From positions 434,001 through 498,000 of the forward strand of contig CAWINT010000002.1 in assembly GCA_963837515.1 (NCBI GenBank): a stretch of 64,000 nt of DNA. Direction: 5' to 3'. This document shows, one piece after another, positions 42,551 to 53,036 of the stretch (position 1 is its first letter; each line of letters begins with the position of its first letter). Made by a program: the position numbers and the translations under genes. Origin of the DNA: RYN-230 sp963837515. GTDB lineage: Bacteria; Actinomycetota; Actinomycetes; Streptosporangiales; Streptosporangiaceae. Below the pieces are notes generated by a model. The model saw nothing but the letters and a program-made list of their open reading frames with translations. It ran no database searches and was not told the origin of the DNA.

Positions 42551-42999
42551 CTGGGCGGTGCCCGCCCTGGGAACGCCGCCAGGGGCCTCCGGGCACCACC
42601 TGGCTGGGAGACCGGGCGCGCGGACGAAGCGCGGGCCGGCCGGCCGATCCAGGCGTCTGCAGCGTGTCGTCCCGGCCCCGGGCGGAGCGAGCGGTGGTCA
42701 CAGCTGCCCGCCCCTTACCGCAGGTAATTGTTACGGTACGTGTTGTCAATTTGTGATCTAGCCCACGTTGCTGGTTGCCTCACCGTCACAACTTTTTCAG
42801 CGGAAGTGGTTGCAGACCCCTCCCTCGCTTCTGGCAAGGTAGCGCCGATGGTTCAAAGCCCTCCGGCCCGGCCGCTTTCGGTGCGGTGGTTTCGGCGGCT
42901 GGTAATGGCCAGGGGAACTGGAGCCATGCGCTGCCCGCAGGCGCGGCGGTCCCGCTCATGGGCGCCACGGCGATGAGTTTGGCCGACGGAAGGACAGCA
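42551..42999 (+). promoter_or_regulatory. Long leader of the transglycosylase-like gene, candidate structured RNA
   Basis: About 450 bp without a gene. After an AT-rich promoter-like stretch (GTTACGGTACG at 42730, TTGTCA at 42744) there are about 230 nt rich in short stems, for example CTGGTAATGGCCAG near 42899. Actinobacterial wall-hydrolase genes often carry a long leader, in some cases a cyclic di-AMP (ydaO/yuaA) riboswitch. The hallmark GGGGTGAA motif of that class was not found, so this assignment is weak. Confidence 0.35.
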
Positions 43000-43674
43000 T
43001 TGTCAGAGCACCGGAGGCGAAGCCCCGGAAAGCGACGCGCAGGCCGCCGTAAGGGCATTTTGCTGCCCGTGGCGGCGACCGCCGCCACGGCGGCAACCGG
43101 CATCGCGATCGCTGGTTATCTGGTGGTTTTCCGTCCGGGGAACGTGCCGGATTCCGGCGCCGCGATCGCCGCGGCCGCGATGTCCGGCAGTCGCGCCGTG
43201 GCCGTGCTCGAGGAACAGCGGCAGCAGATGATCGTGGTGTCGGCCGCGGCCCATTCCACGCACCTGGTCGGGCGGCCCAAGCTGGCTGCCCAGCCGGGCG
43301 CGGGGACCTCCGGCGGCACCGGCCAGGGCACGTCGGCGGGCACGGTCACCGTCGCGCTGCCGCCGCCCGACCCCGGTACCGCTCAGCGCATCGCCTACGA
43401 CCTGCTGTCCTCCTACGGCTGGAGCCCGAGCACCTATTTCAGCTGCCTGAACAACATCTGGACCCGGGAGAGCGGCTGGAATTACCGGGCCGAGAATGCC
43501 AGCGGCGCCTATGGGATTCCCCAGGCCCTGCCGGCCAGCAAGATGGCCAGTGCGGGTGCGGACTACCTGACCAACCCGAAAACCCAGATTATCTGGGGGC
43601 TTGGCTATATCAAGTCCACCTACGGCGACCCGTGCAGCGCCTGGTCCTTCTGGCAGGCGCACGGTTACTACTGA
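43000..43674 (+). CDS. Secreted transglycosylase-like (aggregation-promoting-factor type) protein
   Basis: A 224-residue exported protein. After a basic head (SEHRRRSPGKRRAGRRKG) comes one hydrophobic helix (ILLPVAATAATAATGIAIAG), then a low-complexity linker. The C-terminal ~90-residue lysozyme-like domain contains LNNIWTRESGWNYRAENASG, AYGIPQALPASKMASAGADY and WGLGYIKSTYGDPCSAWSFW; the Glu in TRESGW is the expected catalytic acid. It would cut or bind peptidoglycan outside the cell. TTG 43000 is preferred because GGAAGGA ends 6 nt before it; ATG 42973 in the same frame lacks a site. A long leader precedes it. Confidence 0.82.
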   Translation: MSEHRRRSPGKRRAGRRKGILLPVAATAATAATGIAIAGYLVVFRPGNVPDSGAAIAAAAMSGSRAVAVLEEQRQQMIVVSAAAHSTHLVGRPKLAAQPGAGTSGGTGQGTSAGTVTVALPPPDPGTAQRIAYDLLSSYGWSPSTYFSCLNNIWTRESGWNYRAENASGAYGIPQALPASKMASAGADYLTNPKTQIIWGLGYIKSTYGDPCSAWSFWQAHGYY

Positions 43675-43755
43675 GCCGGAGCCGCTGCCGGAATTAGCGA
43701 CTCTGCGTTAGGCCTGCTCGCCTTAGGTGACCGCCGGGTACGGCCCGGTCAATGC

Positions 43756-45633
43756 CTACGGCTGGGCTCGGAACGTGCGCAGCGCCGTCGCGAACGCTGA
43801 CCGGGTGCGCCGCCAGGCGGTGACCTCCGCCGACTCCTGCACCAGGTAACCCTGCGGGCCCGCCGGGGTGGCCAGCCGGAACAGCGACTCCCGGACCTCG
43901 GCGCGGGGGCCTTGCGCGGGCTGCCAGGTGAACTCCCAGACCGCGCCGCCGTGCCCGGGTGAGTTGGCGGTATCCAGCGTGATGGCCTGGTAGCCCGGGA
44001 ACGTCCCCCGGCGCAGTGCCACCGCTTGCAGCAGCCGCGCCTCGCCGAGCGGCCGGAGCGCACCGAACCTGGCCGGGGTGACCTGCAGCATCGCCGTGCC
44101 GTCCGGGCTGGTGAAGACGCTGGTGGCACCGTGTCGGCCGGTGTGCCAGGCGGCCGGGACGGCCAGGCTGTACCCGGCGGCCTGCCCGGCCGTGTTCCCG
44201 GCCATCCGGACGGTCCGGTAGCCAGCCGCGGCTCCGGCCGCGGGCCGGTGCGCCACGGCCAGCACCGCCGCCACGATCAGGCCCGCCAGCACGGCCGCGG
44301 CCAGCACGGCCAGCCAGCCACGCGGGCCGGAGAACGGCAGCGCAGCCCTGGCGCCCCGCCGCCCGCCGCGATCCGGCCCGGCCGACGCCGACGACGGCCG
44401 GGGGCGCGCCCCGGGCAGGCCCGCGCTGAGCGATCCCGGGCCGCCGGCCGCGGCGGGCCGGTCGTTGCGGCCGGGAATCCCCGCCGCCAGGGACACCGGC
44501 ACCGGCCCGCTGCGGTCGGCCGGATTGGCCCGGGGCGCCGCCGCGGGCCAATCCGGGCTGCCCGCGCGGGCCGCGGCTGGCCAGCCGCGGGTGGGGGGTG
44601 GCCCGCCGGGGGCGGGGGCCGCGTCGCTGGCGTCCCACAGGGTAGCCGGGACCTCCGCCGGTCGCTGCCCCGGGCCCGGCCAGGCCTGCCCGCGCCCCTC
44701 CGGCCAGACCGTCAGCGCCCCGGCACCGTTGGCCCCCATGCCACCGGCCCCCATGCCACCGGCCCCCATGCCACCGGCCCCCATGCCTGGCGCTACCGCG
44801 GCGGACAGCAGCCGGGCGGCCGTGGCCGCATCCGGCCGCTCGCGGGGGTCACGGTGCAGCAGCGCCGCGATGACCGGGCCCAACGGGCCGGCCAGCCTCG
44901 GCTGCGGCGCTTCCTCGTGGGCGATGGCGGCCCAGATCGCCATGGAAGCGCCCCGGTGATCGAACGGGCCGTGCCCCTCGACCGCGGCGAACAGGGTGGC
45001 GCCGAGCGACCACAGGTCGGAGGCGGGGGTGGCGGGCTCGCCACGGACCCGTTCGGGGGCGGTGAATCCCGGGGTCCCCATCACCATCCCGGCCTGCGTC
45101 AGCTCCGGGTCGCCGTCCAGCGTCGCAATGCCGAAGTCGGTGAGCACGGCGCGCCCGTCCGGGCCGAGCAGCACGTTGCTCGGCTTGACGTCACGGTGCA
45201 GGATGCCGGACTGGTGCGCACAGTGCAGCGCGCTGAGCAGTTGGCCGCCCACGTCGGCGGTCGGGGCCGGGCGGAGCGGCCCGTCCCCGGCCAGCACCCG
45301 TTCCAGCGAGGGCGCCTCGACCAGCTCCATCACGATCCACGGGCTGCCGTCCGCCTCGACCACGTCGAAAACGGTGATCACCGCGGGGTGGTTCAGCCGG
45401 GCGGTCGCCCTGGCCTCGCGCAGGCTGCGCTCGTACCGGACGCGGGAGTCCTCCGCCTGCGCCGAGCCGGTCCTGCTCGCCGGGCTGCGAAACCGCACCT
45501 CCTTGACCGCGACCTCACGGGCCAGGACGGAGTCCCAGGCCCGCCACACGGTTCCCATCGCGCCGCGGCCAATGGGCTCCTGCAGGAGGTAACGCCCCGC
45601 GACCACCCGCCCCGTGCTGGCCGCAACGTGCAT
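43756..45633 (-). CDS. Transmembrane serine/threonine protein kinase
   Basis: A 625-residue Hanks-type kinase. Catalytic domain at about residues 14-275: glycine loop IGRGAMGTVWRAWD, Lys in VAVKEVRF, catalytic loop ILHRDVKPSNVLL, DFG in LTDFGIATL, and GTPGFTAPERVRG. A Pro/Ala-rich linker follows with four GMGAG units from a 15-bp repeat (about 44733-44786). The membrane helix is GWLAVLAAAVLAGLIVAAVL (about 431-450). The extracellular ~165 residues lack PASTA repeats; VWEFTWQPAQGPRAEVRESL may form a small beta domain. Ligand unknown. Transcribed alone. Confidence 0.92.
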   Translation of the reverse strand: MHVAASTGRVVAGRYLLQEPIGRGAMGTVWRAWDSVLAREVAVKEVRFRSPASRTGSAQAEDSRVRYERSLREARATARLNHPAVITVFDVVEADGSPWIVMELVEAPSLERVLAGDGPLRPAPTADVGGQLLSALHCAHQSGILHRDVKPSNVLLGPDGRAVLTDFGIATLDGDPELTQAGMVMGTPGFTAPERVRGEPATPASDLWSLGATLFAAVEGHGPFDHRGASMAIWAAIAHEEAPQPRLAGPLGPVIAALLHRDPRERPDAATAARLLSAAVAPGMGAGGMGAGGMGAGGMGANGAGALTVWPEGRGQAWPGPGQRPAEVPATLWDASDAAPAPGGPPPTRGWPAAARAGSPDWPAAAPRANPADRSGPVPVSLAAGIPGRNDRPAAAGGPGSLSAGLPGARPRPSSASAGPDRGGRRGARAALPFSGPRGWLAVLAAAVLAGLIVAAVLAVAHRPAAGAAAGYRTVRMAGNTAGQAAGYSLAVPAAWHTGRHGATSVFTSPDGTAMLQVTPARFGALRPLGEARLLQAVALRRGTFPGYQAITLDTANSPGHGGAVWEFTWQPAQGPRAEVRESLFRLATPAGPQGYLVQESAEVTAWRRTRSAFATALRTFRAQP

Positions 45634-45739
45634 GGACCGGACGATACACGGGGGATCCGGTGAGTTTCCTGTGAAGCGGGTGAGAATAACACGTGTGTCG
45701 TCCCGGCCCGCCCGGGGTCATCGTCCCGGCCTGCCGGCG

Positions 45740-47383
<1,644 letters not shown>

Positions 47384-47558
47384 GTGTCACATCCCTGTGC
47401 GATCACGTCGGTGCACGGCACGGCTTCGGGGGCAGTCGGCCTCTTTCATCGTAGGGTGGGCTGACCAGCCCGGGGTGCATGCCGCCGGGCCGCCGGGGTA
47501 GGTCGTGGCAACCTGATTGCGGCACCCGGAACGGGACCGGGGCAGGAGGGAGAGGTCC

Positions 47559-47792
47559 ATGAGCATCCCAGGCAGCGACGAGCAGGCCATCAGCCTGGAC
47601 GAGGCGTCGCGCCAGCTGGAGCTGGCCGTGCACGACGCCCAGGTCGCCTACGACTGCATCGCGCTGGGGCATCTGGACCGGGCGCACACCCACGCGATCA
47701 CCGCGCGGACCGCGACGGATGCGGCCGAGACCCTGCTGCGCGCCGCGTTGGGCGGGGTGGCCGGCCCTGGCGCCGTCGAGCCTCCCGACTGA
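47559..47792 (+). CDS. Small helical hypothetical protein
   Basis: A 77-residue, mostly alpha-helical protein (ISLDEASRQLELAVHDAQVA, HTHAITARTATDAAETLLRA). No signal peptide, membrane helix or known motif. ATG 47559 has the strong site GGAGGGAGAGG 2-12 nt upstream, which supports a real gene. It lies between fumarase and the VIT1 transporter. Function unknown. Confidence 0.6.
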   Translation: MSIPGSDEQAISLDEASRQLELAVHDAQVAYDCIALGHLDRAHTHAITARTATDAAETLLRAALGGVAGPGAVEPPD

Positions 47793-47868
47793 CGGGTGGC
47801 TGCGGTGCGCGGGGGAGTGCCAGGCGGCCCGGTGACGGCTGTCCCTGGGCGAGAGCCTCTGGTTCAGT

Positions 47869-48636
47869 ATGGACATGAGTGAGGAAGCCGGGCTCCCCAC
47901 TCCCGATCAGGTGGCGGCGGCCAGCCACGGTGAGCCGACGCATGCCGGGGAGCCGCCCGTCGGTGGCGCCGGGAAGCTGAACTGGCTGCGCGCCGGGGTG
48001 CTGGGTGCCGACGACGGGATCGTGTCCGTGGCCGGCATCGTCATCGGCGTGGCCGGGGCGAACGTGTCCCGCGGGGCCATCTTCACCGCCGGGCTGGCCG
48101 GCCTCGTGGCCGGCGCGGTGTCCATGGCGCTGGGTGAGTACGTGTCGGTGAGCAGCCAGCGGGACAGTGAGCGCGCGCAGTTGGCCCAGGAACGCCGCGA
48201 GCTGGCCCAGGACCCGGCTGCGGAACTGGCCGAGCTGACCGCGATCTACGAGGCCAAGGGGCTGTCGGCGGCGACGGCGCGGACCGTGGCCGAGGAACTC
48301 ACCACGCACGACGCGTTCGCCGCGCACGCCGAGGCTGAGCTGCGCATCACCCCCGACGACCTGGCCAGCCCGGTTCAGGCCGCCGGCGCCTCCGCGCTGT
48401 CGTTCACGGTCGGGGCGCTGCTGCCGTTGCTGGCGATCCTGCTGCCCCCGGCGGGCTGGCGGATCGCCGTCACGTTCGTGGCCGTGCTGGCCGCGCTGGC
48501 GCTGACCGGGGCGGTCAGCGCCCGGGTCGGCGGCAGCAATCCCCGCCGCTCGGTACTCCGGATGGTGATCGGCGGGGCCGCGGGCCTGGCGCTCACCTAC
48601 GCCATCGGTTACCTGTTCGGCACCGCGATCCACTGA
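47869..48636 (+). CDS. VIT1/CCC1-family metal transporter
   Basis: A 255-residue membrane protein of the vacuolar iron transporter family, which moves Fe2+ or Mn2+ across membranes. Family lines: WLRAGVLGADDGIVSVAGIV, AGLVAGAVSMALGEYVSVSS (with the metal-path Met and Glu) and SERAQLAQERRELAQDPAAE, the cytosolic metal-binding Glu-rich helix. Two to three helices follow near the C-terminus. ATG 47869 or ATG 47875 could be used; no ribosome site is seen. It may export or store iron or manganese. Confidence 0.9.
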   Translation: MDMSEEAGLPTPDQVAAASHGEPTHAGEPPVGGAGKLNWLRAGVLGADDGIVSVAGIVIGVAGANVSRGAIFTAGLAGLVAGAVSMALGEYVSVSSQRDSERAQLAQERRELAQDPAAELAELTAIYEAKGLSAATARTVAEELTTHDAFAAHAEAELRITPDDLASPVQAAGASALSFTVGALLPLLAILLPPAGWRIAVTFVAVLAALALTGAVSARVGGSNPRRSVLRMVIGGAAGLALTYAIGYLFGTAIH

Positions 48637-48660
48637 CCGGGCCGGTGTGGGCGGCCTGGG

Positions 48661-48816
48661 TCACCTGGCCAGGCGGGGGAGCAGGGCGGAGGACACGGCG
48701 ATCCCGGCGGTGGCGGCGGCGATCAGCAGCACCAGCGTGAGCTGCCCGTTGGACAGGTGGAACTTGCCCTGGAGCACGGACACCCGGGTCGTGCGGCGCT
48801 GGCCGCAGGTTGCCAC
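48661..48816 (-). CDS. Possible 51-residue membrane peptide
   Basis: GTG 48816 opens MATCGQRRTTRVSVLQGKFH, then a hydrophobic helix (LTLVLLIAAATAGIAVSSAL) and a short basic end. The pattern is plausible for a small membrane protein or for the remnant of a transporter N-terminus. There is no clear ribosome site and the start is 58 bp from the divergent DUF1707 start. Low confidence. Confidence 0.28.
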   Translation of the reverse strand: MATCGQRRTTRVSVLQGKFHLSNGQLTLVLLIAAATAGIAVSSALLPRLAR

Positions 48817-48860
48817 GTTGCGGACAGGGCAGGAAGCGGGCCGGCCCGCGTCAAGGCCGC

Positions 48861-48866
48861 TATCGT
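48861..48866 (+). promoter_or_regulatory. -10 box of a leaderless promoter
   Basis: TATCGT, 7 nt, then GTG 48874 of the DUF1707 gene. Confidence 0.45.
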
Positions 48867-48873
48867 CGATGGG

Positions 48874-49458
48874 GTGAGTGCCCGGAACACACCCCGCGAT
48901 CTGCGCGCCTCGGACGCCGACCGGGAGCGCGTGGTGGCGGCGCTCGCCGAGGCCACGGCGGATGGCCGGCTGTCACTGGAAGAACATGCCGAACGCACCC
49001 AGCGCGCCTATGCCGCCCGTACCCTCGGCGACCTGGCCGTACTGACCGAGGACCTGGGGCGCCCCGATGAGCAGCCGCTCCGGCTGGAGGGGTCCCGGGT
49101 CATCACCGCGTTCTTCGTCACCGAGCGGCGGGAGGGCCGCTGGGTGGTCCCGGACCGCCTGGTGGTCACCGCCGTCGGCGGCCAGATCGTCCTGGACCTG
49201 CGTGAGGCGCTGCTGCACCGGCCGCACACCACCATGTACGCCACAGCCATCGGCGGCCAGGTCAACCTGCTACTGCCGCCGGGGATCGCGGTGATCACCC
49301 GGAGCGGGCCGGGCGCCCCGCCGGAACCCGCGGCCGAGCCGTCCGTCCCGCCCGGGACGCCGGTGATCGAGCTGCACACCTTCGCCCTGCTGGGCCGGGT
49401 GCACGTCCGCACCCCCCGGCCGCGCCGCCCCGGCCTGCTCCGCCGCCGCCCCCGCTGA
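48874..49458 (+). CDS. DUF1707 domain protein
   Basis: A 194-residue protein. The N-terminal DUF1707 (SHOCT-like) domain is unmistakable: DLRASDADRERVVAALAEAT, ADGRLSLEEHAERTQRAYAA and RTLGDLAVLTEDL. A C-terminal beta-rich part follows (VVPDRLVVTAVGGQIVLDLR, AIGGQVNLLLPPGIAV), resembling the LiaF/DUF2154-like repeats of cell-envelope stress proteins. It ends in a very basic tail. No membrane helix. GTG 48874 is chosen for the leaderless promoter and because the domain begins within 10 residues. Probable envelope-stress regulator or adaptor; function not established. Confidence 0.88.
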   Translation: MSARNTPRDLRASDADRERVVAALAEATADGRLSLEEHAERTQRAYAARTLGDLAVLTEDLGRPDEQPLRLEGSRVITAFFVTERREGRWVVPDRLVVTAVGGQIVLDLREALLHRPHTTMYATAIGGQVNLLLPPGIAVITRSGPGAPPEPAAEPSVPPGTPVIELHTFALLGRVHVRTPRPRRPGLLRRRPR

Positions 49459-49720
49459 GCGCCGCCCCCGCCCCGGCCGCCGGCCCAGCCTGCTCCGCCG
49501 CCCCCGCTGAGCGCCGCCCCGCCTCTGCCGCCCCGCCTCTGCCGCCCCAGCCATGGTGATCGGATGTTGGCTGGCCCATCACAGATGAGGGTGTAGCGGT
49601 CAGCGGTGAGACCCATGTACGCAGTATCCGTAATGGGTGCTCCCCTGCAGGGCAGGATCGCGCGACTGAGGTAGTCGCAATTGGGAGCGCCCGACAGGCA
49701 ATCCGCGAAAGGCGACTCCC

Positions 49721-50752
49721 ATGAACACAACACCTTCTTCGACTCCGCGCATCGGCTCGACGACCACTTCCGATGGCATCGCGGTGACGCGGACGCCACG
49801 GCACGGGAATTGGCCGATGCCCGACCAGCAGGTTGACGCTACAAGACAGGCGGGCAACTCAAACCAGCGAGCCTTGGTTCTGGCCGGCGGCGGAGCGGCA
49901 GGCAATGCGTGGGAGCTCGGTCTCATCGCCGGCCTGTGCAATGCCGGGGTTGATGTAACCGAGGCCGATCTCATCATCGGGACGTCGGCAGGATCGACGG
50001 TGGCTGCCCAGATCACCAGCGGGACACGGCCGGCCGAACTGTATGCTGCCATCCTCGCCGAGATGCCTCAGCCACAGGCTGGCAACGCCGGATCGGACAG
50101 GGGACGCGCTCCGAATTTCTCGGGGCCGACCTACATGGAGTGGTCGAACGGAATCATCGGTTCTGCTGAGGATGCGTCCGACATGCGCCGCAGGATGGGC
50201 GCCGGGGCGCTCGAAATGGATGCTTCCGACGGCTCTAGCCAGACGCGCTGGCGCGACATCGTCGCGGCTCGGCTTCCCAGCCAGCACTGGCCGCAACAGC
50301 CTGTGCTTATCGCGGCTGTCGATGCGCAGACCGGGGAACCGGTCGTGTTCGGCCGCCACAGCGGAATCGATCTGGTGGACGCCGTCGCCGCCAGCACCAG
50401 CAATGGCTTCGGTCCCTTCCCTCCCTACCGCATCGGCGAGAACCGATACATCAACGGCGGCTACCGGCGCAGTGAGAACGCCGACCTGGCGGCTGGATAC
50501 GGGCGGGTGCTGGTGCTGTCACCGTTCGGCGGCAGGTCGCGGATGCCGCTGGAGTGGGGCATGGATCTCGCAACCCAAGTCGACGAACTGCGCGCCGGGG
50601 GCAGCAGGGTCGAGACCGTCTTTCCGGATGGCGGCGCGGGTGACGTGTTCGACGCCAATGCGTCGGATCCGTCAACGCGTCTGCAGGCCGCGCGAGGCGG
50701 CTACAACCAAGGCCGAGCCCTCGCGGGACTGCTCGCCGAAATCTGGCGGTGA
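49721..50752 (+). CDS. Patatin-like phospholipase family protein
   Basis: A 343-residue patatin-domain protein, probably cytosolic or peripheral. The oxyanion loop is VLAGGGAAGNAWELGLIAGL and the nucleophile Ser lies in LIIGTSAGSTVAAQ (GxSxG). The second catalytic residue, an Asp in a DGG motif, should lie in YINGGYRRSENADLAAGYGR, but here it is Asn (codon AAC). The gene has visibly lower GC and different codon use from its neighbours and sits in a low-GC island, suggesting transfer. ATG 49721 has no ribosome site; ATG 49817 would remove a poorly conserved 32-residue start. A hairpin terminator follows. Confidence 0.85.
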   Translation: MNTTPSSTPRIGSTTTSDGIAVTRTPRHGNWPMPDQQVDATRQAGNSNQRALVLAGGGAAGNAWELGLIAGLCNAGVDVTEADLIIGTSAGSTVAAQITSGTRPAELYAAILAEMPQPQAGNAGSDRGRAPNFSGPTYMEWSNGIIGSAEDASDMRRRMGAGALEMDASDGSSQTRWRDIVAARLPSQHWPQQPVLIAAVDAQTGEPVVFGRHSGIDLVDAVAASTSNGFGPFPPYRIGENRYINGGYRRSENADLAAGYGRVLVLSPFGGRSRMPLEWGMDLATQVDELRAGGSRVETVFPDGGAGDVFDANASDPSTRLQAARGGYNQGRALAGLLAEIWR

Positions 50753-50830
50753 CGCCCGGAGTACATCGCCAGATCGCTTCTGGAGACCGGCGGGTTCAGG
50801 CCCCAGCTACACCCTCGACACGAAGAGCCC

Positions 50831-50857
50831 GTTTGCTGGGGCTAAGCCTCAGCAAAC
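50831..50857. terminator. Bidirectional stem-loop terminator
   Basis: GTTTGCTGGGGC and GCCTCAGCAAAC form a 12-bp stem with one G-U pair and a TAA loop, between the convergent patatin and glpX genes. Confidence 0.65.
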
Positions 50858-50863
50858 GTCCGA

Positions 50864-51937
50864 TTAGCTGGCCGAGTCGAAGTTGACCGAGCTGTAGGCG
50901 CGCAGCTTCCACAGCGCGTGCTCGCTGTGGATGTTGCGGATCGTGCCGGACCGGGCCCGCATGACCAGCGAGTGGGTCACCGCGCCGCCGCCGCGGAAAC
51001 GCACCCCGGCCATCAGTTCGCCGTCGGTGATGCCGGTGGCGGCGAAGAACGCGTCCTCGGAGGTGACCAGGTCGTCCGTGGTGAGCACGTGGGACAGGTC
51101 GTGGCCGGCGGCCAGGGCCTTGTCCCGCTCGGCCTCGTCCCGTGGGGCCAGCCGCCCCTGGATCACTCCGCCGAGGCACTTGATCGCGCAGGCGCTGATG
51201 ATGCCCTCGGGGGTGCCGCCCACACCGAGCAGCAGGTCGATCCCGGTGCCGTCCCGGGCGGCCATGATCGCGCCGGCCACGTCACCGTCGGTGATCAGCT
51301 TGATCCGGGCCCCCGTCGCCCGGACATCCTCGATCAGCTGGGCGTGCCGTGGCCGGTCCAGGATCACCACGGTGACGTCCTGGGGCGAGCAGCCCTTGGC
51401 CCGGGCCACGGCGCCGATGTTGTGCCGGGGCGCGGCCTCGATGTCCACCTTGTCGGCCGCCGCCGGCCCGGTCACCAGCTTGGACATGTAGAACACCGCG
51501 GACGGGTCGTACATGGACCCGCGGGCGCTGACGGCCAGCACCGAGATCGCGTTCGGCATGCCGTTCGCGGTCAGCCGGGTGCCGTCGATCGGGTCCACCG
51601 CCACGTCGCACAGCGCGCCGCTGCCGTCGCCCACCTGCTCGCCGTTGTAGAGCATCGGCGCGTGATCCTTCTCACCCTCGCCGATGACCACCACGCCGTT
51701 CATCGACACGGTGTTGATCAGCGCCCGCATGGCGTGCACGGCGGCCCCGTCCGCGCCGTTCTTGTCCCCGCGGCCGACCCAGCGGGCGGCGGCCATCGCC
51801 CCCGCCTCGGTGACCCGGGCCAGTTCGAGGGCGAGGTTGCGGTCGGGCGCCCGCCGCCCCGGCTCGGGCTCGGCGGTCAGGTTCCCGGGGGTAGCTGGGC
51901 GATCGGGGGCACCAGCAGGAGCGTGATTCTCGGACAT
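50864..51937 (-). CDS. glpX: Fructose-1,6-bisphosphatase, class II (GlpX)
   Basis: A 357-residue cytosolic enzyme of gluconeogenesis that removes the 1-phosphate of fructose 1,6-bisphosphate. Motifs of the class are present: MNGVVVIGEGEKDHAPMLYN (metal ligands), VAVDPIDGTRLTANGMPNAI, GTGIDLLLGVGGTPEGIISA and the C-terminal AFFAATGITDGELMAGVRF. A ~30-residue disordered N-terminus precedes NLALELARVTEAGAMAAARW. ATG 51937. Divergent from a TetR regulator with 146 bp between. Confidence 0.96.
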   Translation of the reverse strand: MSENHAPAGAPDRPATPGNLTAEPEPGRRAPDRNLALELARVTEAGAMAAARWVGRGDKNGADGAAVHAMRALINTVSMNGVVVIGEGEKDHAPMLYNGEQVGDGSGALCDVAVDPIDGTRLTANGMPNAISVLAVSARGSMYDPSAVFYMSKLVTGPAAADKVDIEAAPRHNIGAVARAKGCSPQDVTVVILDRPRHAQLIEDVRATGARIKLITDGDVAGAIMAARDGTGIDLLLGVGGTPEGIISACAIKCLGGVIQGRLAPRDEAERDKALAAGHDLSHVLTTDDLVTSEDAFFAATGITDGELMAGVRFRGGGAVTHSLVMRARSGTIRNIHSEHALWKLRAYSSVNFDSAS

Positions 51938-52083
51938 CGCGGACCGCCTTCCCGGTGTGGCCGTTCTTCCGGTGTGGCCCGTGCCATGCCCGTGCGCACC
52001 TGACGCCGGGCGTAGCCTTGTCGCCGAGGGCGGCTCGCCCTGGCGCCAGACGTGGAGAGCGCTGCGTAGGCGGTGACAGGCGA

Positions 52084-52698
52084 ATGACAGCAGACGTTCC
52101 GCAGCCTATCGTGCGCGCTGCGGACCGCGGCGCCGCCACCAGGGCCGCGCTGCTGGCCGCGGCCCGGGAGGTGTTCACCTCGGCCGGTTACGCCCAGGCC
52201 GGGGTCACCGACATCGTGGCCCACGCCGGGGCCAGCGTCGGCAGCCTGTACCACCACTTCACCGGCAAGGCCGACCTGTACGTGACGCTGTTCGAGGAGT
52301 TCCACCAGACCCAGGCCCACCGGGCCCGGCAGGCGGTGCGCGCCGCGCGGGAGGGCGGCATGGCCGAGCCCCGGCAGCTGTTCCTCGCCGCGGCCCGGGC
52401 CTACCTCGACGGCTGCGTCCAGGAAAGGGAGCTGTCCCGGCTGTTCGTCTGTGGCGACGGGCCCCCGGGGTTCGACCTGATCATGCGCCAGCGGCTGCGG
52501 CAGTGGGCGGACCGCAACGCGGACTTCTTCGCCCGCACCGCCGAGCCGATCGACGAGGCGGTCGCGGTGGTGCTGACCGGCGGTCTCATGCTCGCCGTGG
52601 CCGAGGTCTCGCTGGGGGAGGACGCGGACCATGCCCGCCGCCTGGCGGCCGGTGTGCTGGACGTGATGGCCTGGGTGGGCGCGCTGCCGGGCCGCTGA
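52084..52698 (+). CDS. TetR-family transcriptional regulator
   Basis: A 204-residue regulator. The N-terminal helix-turn-helix is AREVFTSAGYAQAGVTDIVA followed by HAGASVGSLYHHFTGKADLY, the standard TetR pattern. The C-terminal ligand domain is poorly conserved, so the effector cannot be inferred. ATG 52084 fits the family; no strong ribosome site is visible. It is divergent from glpX and followed by the convergent xseB, so its target is most likely its own or a distant promoter. Confidence 0.9.
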   Translation: MTADVPQPIVRAADRGAATRAALLAAAREVFTSAGYAQAGVTDIVAHAGASVGSLYHHFTGKADLYVTLFEEFHQTQAHRARQAVRAAREGGMAEPRQLFLAAARAYLDGCVQERELSRLFVCGDGPPGFDLIMRQRLRQWADRNADFFARTAEPIDEAVAVVLTGGLMLAVAEVSLGEDADHARRLAAGVLDVMAWVGALPGR

Positions 52699-52741
52699 CG
52701 GCCGCCGCGGCCGCGGGCGGCCGCCGGCCCGGCCGGGTGGC

Positions 52742-53032
52742 TCAGCTGGCGGCGCCGGGCCCGGCGTGATCTGGCTGGCCGGCCGCCATCACCGCGGCCA
52801 GCCGCGCGCGGGCTCCTTCCAGCCACTGCTCGCAGATGGCGGCCAGCCGTTCGCCGCGCTCCCACAGGTCGAGGGATTGTTCCAGGGTCAGCCCGCCCGC
52901 TTCGAGCCGCCGGACCACCTCGGTGAGCTGGTCTCGCGCCTGCTCGTAGGAGAGGGTTCCGGGCTGGCCCGGCGCACCCTGGGCAGCAGCCGCCCCCGGG
53001 CCGGGCGCGACGTCATCGGCTTTCGCGGACAC
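52742..53032 (-). CDS. xseB: Exodeoxyribonuclease VII small subunit
   Basis: A 96-residue subunit of the nuclease that degrades single-stranded DNA. The conserved helical hairpin SYEQARDQLTEVVRRLEAGG, LTLEQSLDLWERGERLAAIC is complete. The N-terminal ~25 residues are an Ala/Pro-rich extension. It starts 4 bp after the stop of an acyltransferase gene, which separates it from xseA. The three genes read in the same direction and can be one transcript. Confidence 0.95.
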   Translation of the reverse strand: MSAKADDVAPGPGAAAAQGAPGQPGTLSYEQARDQLTEVVRRLEAGGLTLEQSLDLWERGERLAAICEQWLEGARARLAAVMAAGQPDHAGPGAAS

Positions 53033-53036
53033 AGGT

